A DNA stretch of 64,000 nucleotides from Ligaoa zhengdingensis (GTDB lineage Bacteria > Bacillota > Clostridia > Oscillospirales > Ruminococcaceae). The notes beneath the pieces were generated by a model. That model had not been told where the DNA came from and searched no databases. It saw only the letters and a list, made by a program, of their open reading frames with translations. The position numbers were made by a program, and so were the translations under genes. Positions 45,537-54,115 of the stretch are shown piece after piece; position 1 is the first letter of the stretch, and the number at the start of each line of letters is the position of its first letter. The DNA is taken from assembly GCF_014384885.1 (NCBI RefSeq), contig NZ_JACRST010000002.1, forward strand, positions 124,001 through 188,000. The letters run 5' to 3'.

Positions 45537-46337
45537 TTACCAAAAAAAGTTCGCCGGCTTGGCGCCCTGTTCCCGCTCTTTTTTCGGCATCTCCTCAGCC
45601 TCGTCTTCCTGCTGCGGCTGCTCCTCCTGGGCCGGCGCCGTCTCCTCCTCGCTCGAAATATCCGGTTGGACAACCGGTTCTCCCCGGAACTCGACCCCGC
45701 GCACCGCAGCGTCCAGCGTATCGATCGAGCTGTCGATCGCGTCCAGGCGGCGTTCCAATTCGGACATCGAGAATTGCAGCGTCACGCGCAGAGTTGCAAC
45801 ATCGCTTTTGAAGGTGCTCACCTCGGAGCCCAGCTGGCGGATGCTTTCCACCGTGTCAGCGCTGATCTGTCCCGCCTTCTGCTGCGCCTCCTTGATGATA
45901 TCGTCTGCGCTTTCGCGCGCCTCCATCAGGGCGCTGCCGATCTGTAACATCGCTTCGTCATATTTGCGGCCCTTGCGCTCGAGATTTTCCGCGCGCATCG
46001 CGAGCTGGCGGTGCTCCTCGCGCTCCCGCGCGAGCTCCGCTTCCCGCTCCCTCAGGGTGTTCCTCTGCTGCGCCAAATCCTCCCTGAGCTCCGCAACAGT
46101 CTGCTCCAGTCCGGCGGCCTTTTGGGCGGACTCCTGCTCCACCTGTTTGACCTTGGCGTTCAGGGTCTCCACCGCACCTGCGAGCTCCTGGTTTTTCGCC
46201 TGTGCCTCTGCGAGCTGGCGCTCGAGGCCCTCCACGACGCTTTTATTCTGCTCCCCCAGCTCATCGATATATTTCAGCACCGATTTTTTATTAAATCCGC
46301 CAAATGCACTGGTTTCAAACGCGATTTCCTGCTCCAC
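45537..46337 (-). CDS. DivIVA-like coiled-coil protein
   Basis: 266 aa. Start at GTG 46337, where GGAGGG lies 7 nt upstream; the in-frame TTG at 46358 has no SD. The N-terminal motif FGGFNKKSVLKYIDELGEQNK resembles the membrane-binding head of DivIVA-type proteins, followed by a long coiled coil (about residues 30-130), a second helical stretch, and an acidic Glu/Gln-rich low-complexity tail. A role in pole/septum organisation or cell shape is likely. Monocistronic with a near-consensus promoter. Confidence 0.7.
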   Translation of the reverse strand: MEQEIAFETSAFGGFNKKSVLKYIDELGEQNKSVVEGLERQLAEAQAKNQELAGAVETLNAKVKQVEQESAQKAAGLEQTVAELREDLAQQRNTLREREAELAREREEHRQLAMRAENLERKGRKYDEAMLQIGSALMEARESADDIIKEAQQKAGQISADTVESIRQLGSEVSTFKSDVATLRVTLQFSMSELERRLDAIDSSIDTLDAAVRGVEFRGEPVVQPDISSEEETAPAQEEQPQQEDEAEEMPKKEREQGAKPANFFW

Positions 46338-46376
46338 GTCCGGTCCCTCCTCGGTCAAAATCAGATTTCTAATGGT

Positions 46377-46405
46377 ATTATAACATCGTTTCTCAGTGCT
46401 GACAA
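46377..46405 (-). promoter_or_regulatory. Promoter of the DivIVA-like gene
   Basis: Minus strand TTGTCA, 17 nt, TATAAT. Confidence 0.75.
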
Positions 46406-46424
46406 ATAGATTTTAAAAAAACAA

Positions 46425-46460
46425 GCGCCCGCATGCTAGAAAAATCTACCAAACGGGCGC
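46425..46460 (-). terminator. corA terminator
   Basis: GCGCCCG / CGGGCGC with a 22-nt loop, followed on the minus strand by TTGTTTTTTTA. Confidence 0.75.
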
Positions 46461-46464
46461 GGTC

Positions 46465-47394
46465 TCAATAAAACATATTCTTTTTCACCAGGATAATCGC
46501 CACGATGATGGTGAGCACCGCAGCCAGCACACAGGGGAACCAAAAGTAGGGCAGCGGCAGGCCGGATACATTCATGCCGTAGAAGCTGGATACCATGGTG
46601 GGGATCGCCATCAGAATGGTGATGGAGGTGAGCACCTTCATCACGATGTTGAGGTTGTTGGAGATCACTGAGGCGAACGCATCCATCGTGCCCGATAGGA
46701 TGCTCGCGTAGATATTACACATCTCGATGGCCTGTTTGGTCTCGATCAGGACATCCTCCAGCAGGTCCTGATCCTCCTCATACAGCTTGAGGATGCGCCC
46801 GCGCAGAATTTTTTCCATCGTCAGCTCGTTGGCCTTGAGCGAGGTGGAGAAATAGACGAGCGACTTTTCCAACCCCAGCAATTGGATGAGCTCCTTATTT
46901 TTCATCGACTTGTGGAGCTGGTGCTCCATACGCATCGAAAGTTTGTCGATCTGTTTGAGATGCTGTAGGTAACGCGCCGCAATGCGCAGCAGCAGGGTGA
47001 ACAGGAAGGTGTTCTTGTGATGGGTGGGGACGTTCTTCACCAGGCCCCCCGCGAACTCGCCGATGAGCGGATTGCTCTTGAGCGAGATGGTCACAATCTG
47101 CTTGGGCAGCATGACGATGCCGATAGGCGCAGTGGTGTATTGGATGGTGTCGTCCGAGTTGGTTTCCGCAAGCGGCAGGTCGATGATCAGCAGGGTTTGA
47201 TCCTCCTCCTGCTCCACGCGGGAGGTCTCCTCCTCATCCAGCGAGGAGCGGACAAACCCCTGGTCGATCCCCAGTTGGTCGGTGAGAAACGCGACCTCGC
47301 TCTCGGTGGGGCAGACAGCGCTCACCCAGCAGCCGTCCTGAATCGCCTCAATGCTGACGAGGCGGTTCTCCACCGTCTTGTAGTAATTGATCAT
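46465..47394 (-). CDS. corA: CorA-type Mg2+ (divalent cation) transporter
   Basis: 309 aa. Large N-terminal cytoplasmic domain, long stalk helix (residues about 140-245), then two C-terminal TM helices with the signature YGMN at about residue 273 that forms the pore entrance, and a short basic end. Imports Mg2+ or Co2+ as a pentamer. GGGGAG lies 5 nt before ATG 47394, but this SD is inside a hairpin, and a 26-codon leader ORF ends 16 nt upstream, which points to translational control. Confidence 0.9.
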   Translation of the reverse strand: MINYYKTVENRLVSIEAIQDGCWVSAVCPTESEVAFLTDQLGIDQGFVRSSLDEEETSRVEQEEDQTLLIIDLPLAETNSDDTIQYTTAPIGIVMLPKQIVTISLKSNPLIGEFAGGLVKNVPTHHKNTFLFTLLLRIAARYLQHLKQIDKLSMRMEHQLHKSMKNKELIQLLGLEKSLVYFSTSLKANELTMEKILRGRILKLYEEDQDLLEDVLIETKQAIEMCNIYASILSGTMDAFASVISNNLNIVMKVLTSITILMAIPTMVSSFYGMNVSGLPLPYFWFPCVLAAVLTIIVAIILVKKNMFY

Positions 47395-47401
47395 GAAATC
47401 T

Positions 47402-47417
47402 CCCCATTTCTATGGGG
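47402..47417 (-). promoter_or_regulatory. Hairpin covering the corA ribosome-binding site
   Basis: CCCCAT-AGAA-ATGGGG on the minus strand. It includes part of the leader stop codon TAG and most of the corA SD. An alternative fold, GGCGG with CCGCC just upstream (with GGTG/CACC inside), would compete for the same C-run. Confidence 0.6.
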
Positions 47418-47490
47418 CGGCCGGGTGGGACACCGCAACCGCCGAATATTTTTTTGTCTCGTTTCGTCGAGGGATGGGATCGGGGTTCAC
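47410..47490 (-). CDS. corA leader peptide, MgtL-like
   Basis: 26 codons from GTG 47490 with the strong SD CGGAGGTGA. The peptide begins MNPDPIPRRNETKK and ends SHPAAP. The start closely resembles the MgtL leader of Salmonella (MEPDPTPLPRRR), whose alternating Pro and acidic residues make ribosomes unstable at low Mg2+. The gene is placed in the 5' leader of a Mg2+ transporter and stops inside the hairpin that covers the corA SD. Existence of the ORF is seen; the sensing role is inference. Confidence 0.7.
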   Translation of the reverse strand: MNPDPIPRRNETKKYSAVAVSHPAAP

Positions 47491-47538
47491 AGCGTCACCT
47501 CCGTTGAAGTCTGATCTCTTAAAATTTCCAGCCCTATT

Positions 47539-47566
47539 ATTATATCATATCCCAGCTCGATTGCAA
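47539..47566 (-). promoter_or_regulatory. corA promoter
   Basis: Minus strand TTGCAA, 16 nt, TATAAT, about 40 nt upstream of the leader ORF. Confidence 0.65.
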
Positions 47567-47602
47567 GCGATATCCTCCGATTTCAGCTTAAAAAGCGAAA
47601 AA

Positions 47603-47662
47603 AACAGCGAAATTCCGCACTAATTGAACCGATAAGGCCAAATATGAAGGAATTCCGCTGTT
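47603..47662 (-). terminator. Terminator after the U32 gene
   Basis: AACAGCG-n-AATT pairs with AATT-n-CGCTGTT around a 36-nt loop; A and T runs flank both sides. Confidence 0.5.
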
Positions 47663-47673
47663 TTTAAGTAAAA

Positions 47674-48900
47674 TTATTCTTTTTGTTTGCGCAGGATTGT
47701 ACCCACGGGAAAGGGCCGCTCAGACGGGATGCGCAGGCGCTCCATGGGGTGGCAGGCGCTCTGCACCGTCTCCCCCGCTTCGTTCAGAATTCGCTCCGCC
47801 ACAAAGGGCACGGGGCGGCTGCGCGGGGGCAGCGCCTCCAGCTGGTCGCCGGGAAAAAAGCGGTTGCGCTGGATGACCTCCAACATGCCGTCGCGCCAGG
47901 AGTCTACCGTGGCCACCACGTCGCAGGTGCGGACATACCCGCCGTCCTGGTAGCATTGGGCGTTTTCCGGCTGGCCGAAGTAGAATCCGGTGGAGTACTC
48001 CCGATGGCTCACCTTGAAGGTCTCCTCCAAAATCCACGGTTCCAGACGGAAGCTGTCGGGGTGGCGCCGGTACTGATCCACCGCGTTGCGGTAGGCGTTG
48101 GTCACAACGGCTACATAGTAGGCAGATTTGGCCCGCCCTTCAATTTTGAGGCTGTTCACACCCACCCCGGCCAGCTTATCGATGTGTTCGATCATACACA
48201 GATCCTTGGCGTTGAGGATGTAGGACCCGCGCTCGTCCTCGTAGACCGGGTAATACTCGCCCGGACGCTTCTCCTCCATCAGGTAATAGCCCCAACGGCA
48301 GGGCTGGGCGCACTCCCCGCGGTTGGCGTCGCGCCCCACCATGTAGTTGGAGAGCAGACACCGTCCGGAAAAGGACATGCACATCGCGCCGTGGACAAAG
48401 CACTCGAGCTCCACCTCATCGGGCAGGTGCTCGCGGATGCGGCGGATCGAATCGAGCGGGAGCTCGCGCGCGAGCACGATGCGGCGGGCGCCCATGCGGT
48501 GCAGCTCGCCCGCGGTGACGTAGTTGACCACCCCAGCCTGGGTGGAGATGTGAATTTCGAGTTCGGGAACCACCCGCTTCGCGGTCATCAGCACCCCGAT
48601 ATCCGAGACGATCAGCGCGTCGATCCCACAGGCGGCCGCGTCGCGCAGGTAAGCAGGCAGCCGTTCCATCTCCTCGTTGGTGGGCACCGTATTGCAGGTG
48701 AGATAGACGCGCACCCCGTGCCGGTGCGCGTGCTCCACCGCGCTTTTGAGCTGCTCAGGCGTGAAGTTGGCTGGCGAAGAACGCATCCCAAACTCCTGGC
48801 CGCCCAGGTAGACCGCATCCGCGCCGAACAGCACCGCGGCCTCCAGCCGTTCCCGGTCGCCCGCCGGGGCGAGCACCTCCGGTATCATCAGTTCCGACAT
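47674..48900 (-). CDS. Peptidase U32-family protein (TrhP/RlhA-like)
   Basis: 408 aa from ATG 48900 (SD AAAGGAGAGG). Motifs PEVLAPAGDRERLEAAVLFGADAVYLGG, ELECFVHGAMCMSFSGRCLLSNYMVGRDANRGECAQPCRWGY (the conserved Cys set for an Fe-S cluster) and LKIEGRAKSAYYV are typical. Members once called collagenase-like proteases are now linked to 5-hydroxylation of tRNA wobble uridine or rRNA cytidine. It lies 31 nt downstream of mltG, the same neighbourhood as in B. subtilis (yrrL to yrrO), supporting the tRNA-modification type. Confidence 0.85.
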   Translation of the reverse strand: MSELMIPEVLAPAGDRERLEAAVLFGADAVYLGGQEFGMRSSPANFTPEQLKSAVEHAHRHGVRVYLTCNTVPTNEEMERLPAYLRDAAACGIDALIVSDIGVLMTAKRVVPELEIHISTQAGVVNYVTAGELHRMGARRIVLARELPLDSIRRIREHLPDEVELECFVHGAMCMSFSGRCLLSNYMVGRDANRGECAQPCRWGYYLMEEKRPGEYYPVYEDERGSYILNAKDLCMIEHIDKLAGVGVNSLKIEGRAKSAYYVAVVTNAYRNAVDQYRRHPDSFRLEPWILEETFKVSHREYSTGFYFGQPENAQCYQDGGYVRTCDVVATVDSWRDGMLEVIQRNRFFPGDQLEALPPRSRPVPFVAERILNEAGETVQSACHPMERLRIPSERPFPVGTILRKQKE

Positions 48901-48931
48901 AGCCTCTCCTTTCCGATGCGGCGGACGGCGA

Positions 48932-50191
48932 TCAGTCGGTGGCGATTCCGCCGGCCACGCCGTCTGCGGTGCGGATATTCTGCTCATGCTCCTGCATGGT
49001 GGCGGCGTAGTAGAAGTCGCCGTTCTGATCGGTGAGGAAATAGTAATAATCGTTCTGATCGGGGTAGAGCGCCGCTTTGATCGCATCTATGCCCGGGTTA
49101 CAGATTGGGCCGACCGGCAGGCCCTCGCATTTATAGGTGTTGTAAGCGTCGTACATCTCCTGATTTTTGGTGTCGATGTGCGGCTTAATCGATTTTTCCA
49201 CATAGAAGATGGTCACGTCCGACTGCATCTGCGGATAAACCTCGGCATTTTCAAAGCGGTTGTGGAACACGCCCGAAACCGCGTACATGTCCTCGGGGTA
49301 GCTCGCCTCCTTCTGGATGATCGAGGCGAGGGTGATCGTCTCATCCAGGGTCATTCCCATCTCCTCCATGCGGTCGTACATCTCTCCGGTGATGTTGGCG
49401 TTGAAGCTGTCGAAGAATTTCTTCACCACCGAGGAGGGCTTCTCACCCACAAAGAAGTCGTAGGTGTTGGGGAAGACGTATCCCTCGTATTTGTAGAACC
49501 GCAGCGGGTTGTCCGCGGGGATGCTCTTCATAAATTCATAGTCGAAGGTGCCGGTCTGCAGCTCCTTGACGAACGCTTCAGCCGAGCAGACGTCCGCGTC
49601 CTCCAGCTTCTGGCCGATTTCCCACAGGGTGAGGCCTTCAGGGAAGGAGATGCGCACGACATCCTGCCGCTCGTTGCCGCTCTTGAGCGCAATGATGATC
49701 TCGTCGTAGGCCATATTGCAGTTGAAGATATATTCGCCGAATTGGTATTTCCCATCGGCATCCTTAAACTTGGAATAGAGCTGGAAGGTGAGCGGCGTAT
49801 CCACCACGCCCGCCTTCTTGAGAATATTAGCGATCTCGCGCGTGCTGGAACCCTCCGGAATATCGACCTTGACCTCGCGGTCCTCCTGCTCGATGCCGAT
49901 CACCTCAAGGTTGAGTCCGAGCAGGTCGCTGACGCTTTGCAACCCGAAATATGCCAGGAAGCAGCAGAGTCCCACCAGCACGGCTGTGATGAGCAACGCG
50001 CGGGCCACGCGGTATTTTTTGCGCGGCTTTTTGCGCTTGGCGCGGCGGGATGGGTTCCCTGCCAGATGTTCTTCCGGCTGGCCCTGAGCGCGCGGGGTCG
50101 AAGGGACATGCCGCGCATTTTGAGGCCGCGCGGCGGGATGCTCCCCTTCCACACGGCGTCTGCGCTCATTTTCGTTTTGATTCATCGGCAT
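48932..50191 (-). CDS. mltG: Endolytic peptidoglycan transglycosylase MltG
   Basis: 419 aa. Start ATG 50191 (MPMNQNENERRRR) because GGAGG lies 8 nt upstream; the ATG 22 codons earlier lacks an SD. A basic cytoplasmic N-terminus is followed by a TM helix (ALLITAVLVGLCCFLAYFGL), a LysM-like part (EDREVKVDIPEGSSTREIANILKKAGV), and the YceG catalytic domain (YKYEGYVFPNTYDF with the catalytic Glu, ASIIQKEASY, YNTYKCEGLPVGPICNPGIDAIKAAL). It cleaves nascent glycan strands and ends their elongation. Confidence 0.92.
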   Translation of the reverse strand: MPMNQNENERRRRVEGEHPAARPQNARHVPSTPRAQGQPEEHLAGNPSRRAKRKKPRKKYRVARALLITAVLVGLCCFLAYFGLQSVSDLLGLNLEVIGIEQEDREVKVDIPEGSSTREIANILKKAGVVDTPLTFQLYSKFKDADGKYQFGEYIFNCNMAYDEIIIALKSGNERQDVVRISFPEGLTLWEIGQKLEDADVCSAEAFVKELQTGTFDYEFMKSIPADNPLRFYKYEGYVFPNTYDFFVGEKPSSVVKKFFDSFNANITGEMYDRMEEMGMTLDETITLASIIQKEASYPEDMYAVSGVFHNRFENAEVYPQMQSDVTIFYVEKSIKPHIDTKNQEMYDAYNTYKCEGLPVGPICNPGIDAIKAALYPDQNDYYYFLTDQNGDFYYAATMQEHEQNIRTADGVAGGIATD

Positions 50192-50299
50192 AACGATTTC
50201 CTCCAAACCTTGGGTCTCCTGTAACCCCACACGGATGTTTTTCATAGTATGTAGCATCTGCAGGGCAGATAACTATTCCGGTACAGGAGGTGAATATAA

Positions 50300-50413
50300 G
50301 TGTGCTGTAATAACAATAACTGCGGTGGCTGTGGCAACGGCTGTGGTGCCGGCTTCGGCGGCTGCTGGTGGATCATCATCCTCATCCTGATCATCTGCTG
50401 TTGCTGCAACTGA
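50300..50413 (+). CDS. Cys-rich 37-aa membrane peptide (YjcZ-like)
   Basis: GTG 50300 with SD GGAGGTGA opens a 37-codon ORF: MCCNNNNCGGCGNGCG..., then GGCWWIIILILIICCCCN. A Gly/Asn/Cys-rich head and one hydrophobic helix with terminal Cys run recall the tiny YjcZ-type peptides of spore formers. It is divergent from mltG. Perhaps a spore coat or forespore-membrane peptide. Confidence 0.6.
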   Translation: MCCNNNNCGGCGNGCGAGFGGCWWIIILILIICCCCN

Positions 50414-50467
50414 TCCCCGAATTGGGCCGGAAAACCCATCGCTTCCCAACCTTGATACATCACCCGG

Positions 50468-51115
50468 TCAGCGCGAGCCCCCGTCGGACGATGGGGGCTT
50501 CGCTGCGTACCGGCGCTGGGCGCGGTAATTTTTGTTGATCTTGCGCAGGTATTTTTCGGTGACCAACAGGTCAACCGGCACGTCGAAGCGTCCGTGAAGC
50601 AAATGCCTCGTGGTACATTCGGAATAGACCACCCCGATTTTCGCCTTGGGGTAGCCGGATAAAAAGCGGTCGTAATAGCCCTTGCCGTATCCCAGCCGGT
50701 AACCATCCATATCGAACGCCAGGCCGGGCACGATACAGATGGTGCCCGCATAGTTGGTGAGCCGTTCGCAGCGCTCCGGATCCGGCTCCAGCACGCCGAA
50801 GGTGCGCGGGGCAAGGTCGTCGAACGAACGGATGAAGTAAAATTCCATCTCGCGCGAGTTATCCACACAGCGCGGCACCGCCACCCGCTTGCCGTCGGCC
50901 AGCGCCTGCCGGATGAGTTCATGGGTGTCCACCTCGATCGCCGTGGACACAAAGGTGAGCAGCGTCGAGGCGGTTTTGTAGTGATCGAGGCCCCTCACGC
51001 GGTTGCGGATGCGCTCGTCGCAATCCGCCTTGACCTCGGGCGGCATGGCGCGCCGCGCCTTCTTATATCTTTCGCGCAAACGGTTCTTGTATGCGCGGAT
51101 ATCCCTCACCGGCAT
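50468..51115 (-). CDS. 5-formyltetrahydrofolate cyclo-ligase
   Basis: 215 aa. Converts 5-formyl-THF to 5,10-methenyl-THF with ATP. N-terminal KNRLRERYKKARRAM with the nucleotide-binding Arg/Lys, central VPRCVDNSREMEFYFI, and the signature GLAFDMDGYRLGYGKGYYDRFL. Normal length with a short basic tail. Its start overlaps the end of the DJ-1 gene by 10 nt, so the pair is coupled; together with thyX and tmk upstream it fits one-carbon/thymidylate metabolism. Confidence 0.92.
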   Translation of the reverse strand: MPVRDIRAYKNRLRERYKKARRAMPPEVKADCDERIRNRVRGLDHYKTASTLLTFVSTAIEVDTHELIRQALADGKRVAVPRCVDNSREMEFYFIRSFDDLAPRTFGVLEPDPERCERLTNYAGTICIVPGLAFDMDGYRLGYGKGYYDRFLSGYPKAKIGVVYSECTTRHLLHGRFDVPVDLLVTEKYLRKINKNYRAQRRYAAKPPSSDGGSR

Positions 51116-51645
51116 TGCAGAGAGGCCCTCAACAAAGCCGCGCGCTCCAAACCCTTGAGCTTCTCCACAAGGGCAAGCGCAAATTCCATGGCGACGCCCG
51201 CCCCACGGGCTGTGACCAGGCTGCCGTCCACCTCGCAGGGCCCTGCGGTGTAATGCGCATCGCCCAGCTGGGTCTCAAATCCCGGGAAGCAGGTGACCGT
51301 CCGCCCATCCAGCAGGCCGAGGTGCCCCAGGATGGACGGGGCCGCACAGATCGCGCCGATGGGCAGGCCCCGTTCCACCGCATACGCGATGAATGCCTGA
51401 ACCACCTGCGATTTTTCCAGATTCAGCGTGCCCGGCATCCCGCCCGGCAGTACAATCATCTCGAGGCCGTTCGGGTCGGCCTGCTCCTCGGTGATGTCGC
51501 AGGTCACGGGGATGCCGTGGGAGCCCCGTACCACCTTGCCCGTGACGCCCACCGTGTGGACCTCCAACTCGGCCCGGCGCAGGACGTCCACCGGGGTGAG
51601 CGCCTCCACCTCTTCAAATCCATCCGCCAAAAATACATAAATCAT
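51106..51645 (-). CDS. DJ-1/PfpI-family protein
   Basis: 179 aa class-I glutamine-amidotransferase-like protein. The nucleophile elbow ICAAPSILG (Cys at about 108), GFEEVEA with the conserved Glu, and the His-containing C-terminal region (DAHYTAGPCEVDGSLVTARG) match DJ-1/YajL proteins, which act in repair or detoxification of glycated molecules. Overlaps the folate gene downstream. Confidence 0.88.
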   Translation of the reverse strand: MIYVFLADGFEEVEALTPVDVLRRAELEVHTVGVTGKVVRGSHGIPVTCDITEEQADPNGLEMIVLPGGMPGTLNLEKSQVVQAFIAYAVERGLPIGAICAAPSILGHLGLLDGRTVTCFPGFETQLGDAHYTAGPCEVDGSLVTARGAGVAMEFALALVEKLKGLERAALLRASLQCR

Positions 51646-51688
51646 CCTGAGTTCCCCCTTCTATCGTCGATCGGCCCGCAGCCGGGCC

Positions 51689-52522
51689 TCAGTCCAAAAC
51701 CAGGTTGAAATAGCCGCCGCCCCCCAGGGGCGCACCGGCCATGCCGAACGGCCGAACCGCGCCTTCCACCGCGCTGTCGGCCGGAAGCCGGACCTCCACC
51801 TCGCCGCAACCCATCCGCCGTGCCAGCTCGCACAGCGCGGGCTCGACCGCCTCGTCGGGCAGGGTGGTCTCCCGCACCCAGAGCAGCTTGTCCCTCCGCT
51901 GGCCGACAACCGCCGCGCGGCCTCCGTCCGGCAGGGACGCCGCGCAGGCGAATCCGCCGGTGAAAGCGTTCTCGCGCAGGGCGTAACCGATCGCAGCCTC
52001 ATCCCAACAGAGGTAACCCTCGCGGGCGAAGCGGGCGTCGCGCAGCGCTTTGTACTCCGCCGCAGAAAGCCCCTCGGAAAAAGCATAGCCGCCGTCGCTG
52101 TATCGCTGCACCGGAAAATGCGCTGTTTTCAGGCTCGCCGCCTGTGTGTAACCGCGCTTGGCGTAGAAATCGAACAGCGCCGGTTCCGCCGGGACAAGCA
52201 CCGTCAGGCCCTCATCCCGCTCCTGTAGCAGCAGGCGCGCATGCTCCATCAGACGGGTGCTCAACCCCCTGCCCCGCCAGGCATTGCCGGTGGCCACGGC
52301 GTAGATGTAGCGCGCCGGGCACGCCGTCCCGCCGCAGATCACCGAGACGGGCAGCAGGCTGAGCATGGCAACGGGCGCGCCGCCTTCGCGCCAGACCAGC
52401 GTTTGGTCGCAGCGAAAGCGGTTTTGAAAGTAGAAGTCGATATATGCCTCCGGGTCGCCGAAGCACTCCCGCCAAAGGGCGCGGAGTGCCGGCAGATCGG
52501 AGGGGATTGCAAAGGTTATCAT
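51689..52522 (-). CDS. GNAT-family N-acetyltransferase
   Basis: 277 aa from ATG 52522 (SD GAGGAG); GTG 52537 is in frame but lacks an SD. The first 150 residues hold a GNAT domain with the acetyl-CoA loop ATGNAWRGRGLSTRLMEHA and the later FYAKRGY; the C-terminal half looks like a second, degenerate acetyltransferase or sterol-carrier-like domain as in Eis-type enzymes. The substrate is unknown. It follows the DUF2156 gene by 11 nt. Confidence 0.82.
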   Translation of the reverse strand: MITFAIPSDLPALRALWRECFGDPEAYIDFYFQNRFRCDQTLVWREGGAPVAMLSLLPVSVICGGTACPARYIYAVATGNAWRGRGLSTRLMEHARLLLQERDEGLTVLVPAEPALFDFYAKRGYTQAASLKTAHFPVQRYSDGGYAFSEGLSAAEYKALRDARFAREGYLCWDEAAIGYALRENAFTGGFACAASLPDGGRAAVVGQRRDKLLWVRETTLPDEAVEPALCELARRMGCGEVEVRLPADSAVEGAVRPFGMAGAPLGGGGYFNLVLD

Positions 52523-52533
52523 CGGGTGTCTCC

Positions 52534-53427
52534 TCACGGGTTTTTGAGGGTTGCCACATATTTCTCGAGCAGGATATCGGGATAATAGGACATCTTAGCT
52601 TTGCGCAGGCCCTCGTCGCCCAAATCCTCCTCGCGGTTGACATAGGTGAAATCCTGGCAGTTGTGCAGTACAAACTGCTGGTTGATCATCGGATAGGCCC
52701 CCTGGATTTCTGGAAACGCTTTCTCGATGTGCACCACATAGGTGTCCGACGAGAGAGGCTCGCCCATGGTGTAGGCGATCACCCTGCCCTCCCGGCGCAA
52801 CAGCCCCCCTTGGAGCTTGAGCTCGAAGAAGTGATCGAACGCCTGCCTGACTGCGCACGCCTCGTGGTTGAGGCTGTCGCTCTCGTAGCAGCGGTAGAGC
52901 TTACACCACTCGGTATTCATGGCGCGGCACTCGTCGATGTTGTCGCGGGTGATCGGCTCGTAGGCCCAGTCGTCGTTATCCTTGAAGCGCGCGATGTGGT
53001 TGCGCTTGCCGTGCAGCTTCTTGCCCGACAGGGTGGTCAGGCGCTCGACGCTGTAGAGATAATCGCAGAAGTCGCGGTGGTTGTTGTAGTCAAACAGGTC
53101 GGGGAACAGCGTCTGCATCAGCTGGACGCTCTCCAGATTCATGCCGCGCAGCCGGAACCCGATGCCGCGCTCGGCCGCATCCTCCATCAGGGCGAGGATC
53201 ACAGGGCGGATATCGCCGCTGCCCGCGGGATAGGTGTAGTCGATCTCCCCTTCTACGCCGCTGATAAGGCAGTAAAATCCGTTCACGTCGGCGTAGTGGA
53301 TATTGTTCGGGCCGCTCCAGATGAAGTTGTTGACAAATGAATAGTCGCAGCTTTTAAAATCCGACTGCCGCAGGCGCTCTTCAATCCAGGGGCGATCCTG
53401 CAGCGTGATTCTTTTAAATGGGATCAA
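52534..53427 (-). CDS. DUF2156 (LPG-synthase C-terminal-like) protein
   Basis: 297 aa soluble protein with two GNAT-like halves (DYSFVNNFIWSG, FRLRGMNLESV, KKLHGKRNHIARF, DTYVVHIEKAFPEIQGAYPMINQQF, YVNREEDLGDEGLRKAKMSYYPDILLEKY). This is the DUF2156 pattern seen in the catalytic part of lysyl-phosphatidylglycerol synthases, but no membrane part is present, so it is probably an aminoacyl or acyl transferase of unknown substrate. Confidence 0.85.
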   Translation of the reverse strand: MIPFKRITLQDRPWIEERLRQSDFKSCDYSFVNNFIWSGPNNIHYADVNGFYCLISGVEGEIDYTYPAGSGDIRPVILALMEDAAERGIGFRLRGMNLESVQLMQTLFPDLFDYNNHRDFCDYLYSVERLTTLSGKKLHGKRNHIARFKDNDDWAYEPITRDNIDECRAMNTEWCKLYRCYESDSLNHEACAVRQAFDHFFELKLQGGLLRREGRVIAYTMGEPLSSDTYVVHIEKAFPEIQGAYPMINQQFVLHNCQDFTYVNREEDLGDEGLRKAKMSYYPDILLEKYVATLKNP

Positions 53428-53443
53428 ACAATTTCCTCTTTTC

Positions 53444-54115
53444 CTAATTTCCTTTGCGCGGGCCCAAGCCCAACGCGCACAGTATTTTTTCGTGGATCTC
53501 CTCGATGCTGTACGGACGCTCGCCGTCGCAGCAGCGGATCACCGTCCACCCGCAGCGCTGCACCGCGTAGTGCGCAGTTTCGCGGCAGGCCATCAGGTAG
53601 GCGAAGTCGCGCTCGTGCAGATCCTTCTTGGCCTCGTCCCCCGCGTAGCGCTTTTCCAGCAGACGCCTGGAGGTCTCCGGCGCCATATCCAGGTAGAGCA
53701 CATGGTCGGGGTGCGGCAGGCCCAATTTATCAAATTCAAAATCCTGCTGCCAGGTGAAGAAAGTTTCCCACTCCGCCCTCGGCAGCTTGCTCATCTGGTG
53801 GATCAAGTTGGAACCGACGTAGCGGTCGGCCACAATCGTCTCCCCGCCGCTGTAGGCGGCCTCCCAGCCCTTTTTGAAGCTGGCGTAGCGGTCGAGCGCA
53901 TAGAAAGAACTGGCGGTGTAGGCGTTGATATCGCCCACCCGCTGCCCAAACTCGCCGCCCAGATACATCCTGACGAACACCGACCAGGGGTGCTCGTAAT
54001 CGGGAAAGGTGATGCGGCGGGCGGATATCCCCCGCTCGCACAGGCTCTGCGCCAGCAGGCGGGACTGGGTCTCCTTGCCGCTGCCGTCCAGCCCCTCGAT
54101 TTCGATCAGTCTCAT
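53444..54115 (-). CDS. tmk: Thymidylate kinase
   Basis: 223 aa. P-loop EGLDGSGKETQ at residues 7-17, with Glu where many dTMP kinases have Ser/Thr; the DRY motif VADRYVGSNLIHQ, and a LID region DMAPETSRRLLEKRYAGDEAKKDLHE. Phosphorylates dTMP to dTDP. Its start overlaps the thyX stop by 4 nt (ATGA), coupling synthesis of dTMP and its kinase. Confidence 0.9.
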   Translation of the reverse strand: MRLIEIEGLDGSGKETQSRLLAQSLCERGISARRITFPDYEHPWSVFVRMYLGGEFGQRVGDINAYTASSFYALDRYASFKKGWEAAYSGGETIVADRYVGSNLIHQMSKLPRAEWETFFTWQQDFEFDKLGLPHPDHVLYLDMAPETSRRLLEKRYAGDEAKKDLHERDFAYLMACRETAHYAVQRCGWTVIRCCDGERPYSIEEIHEKILCALGLGPRKGN

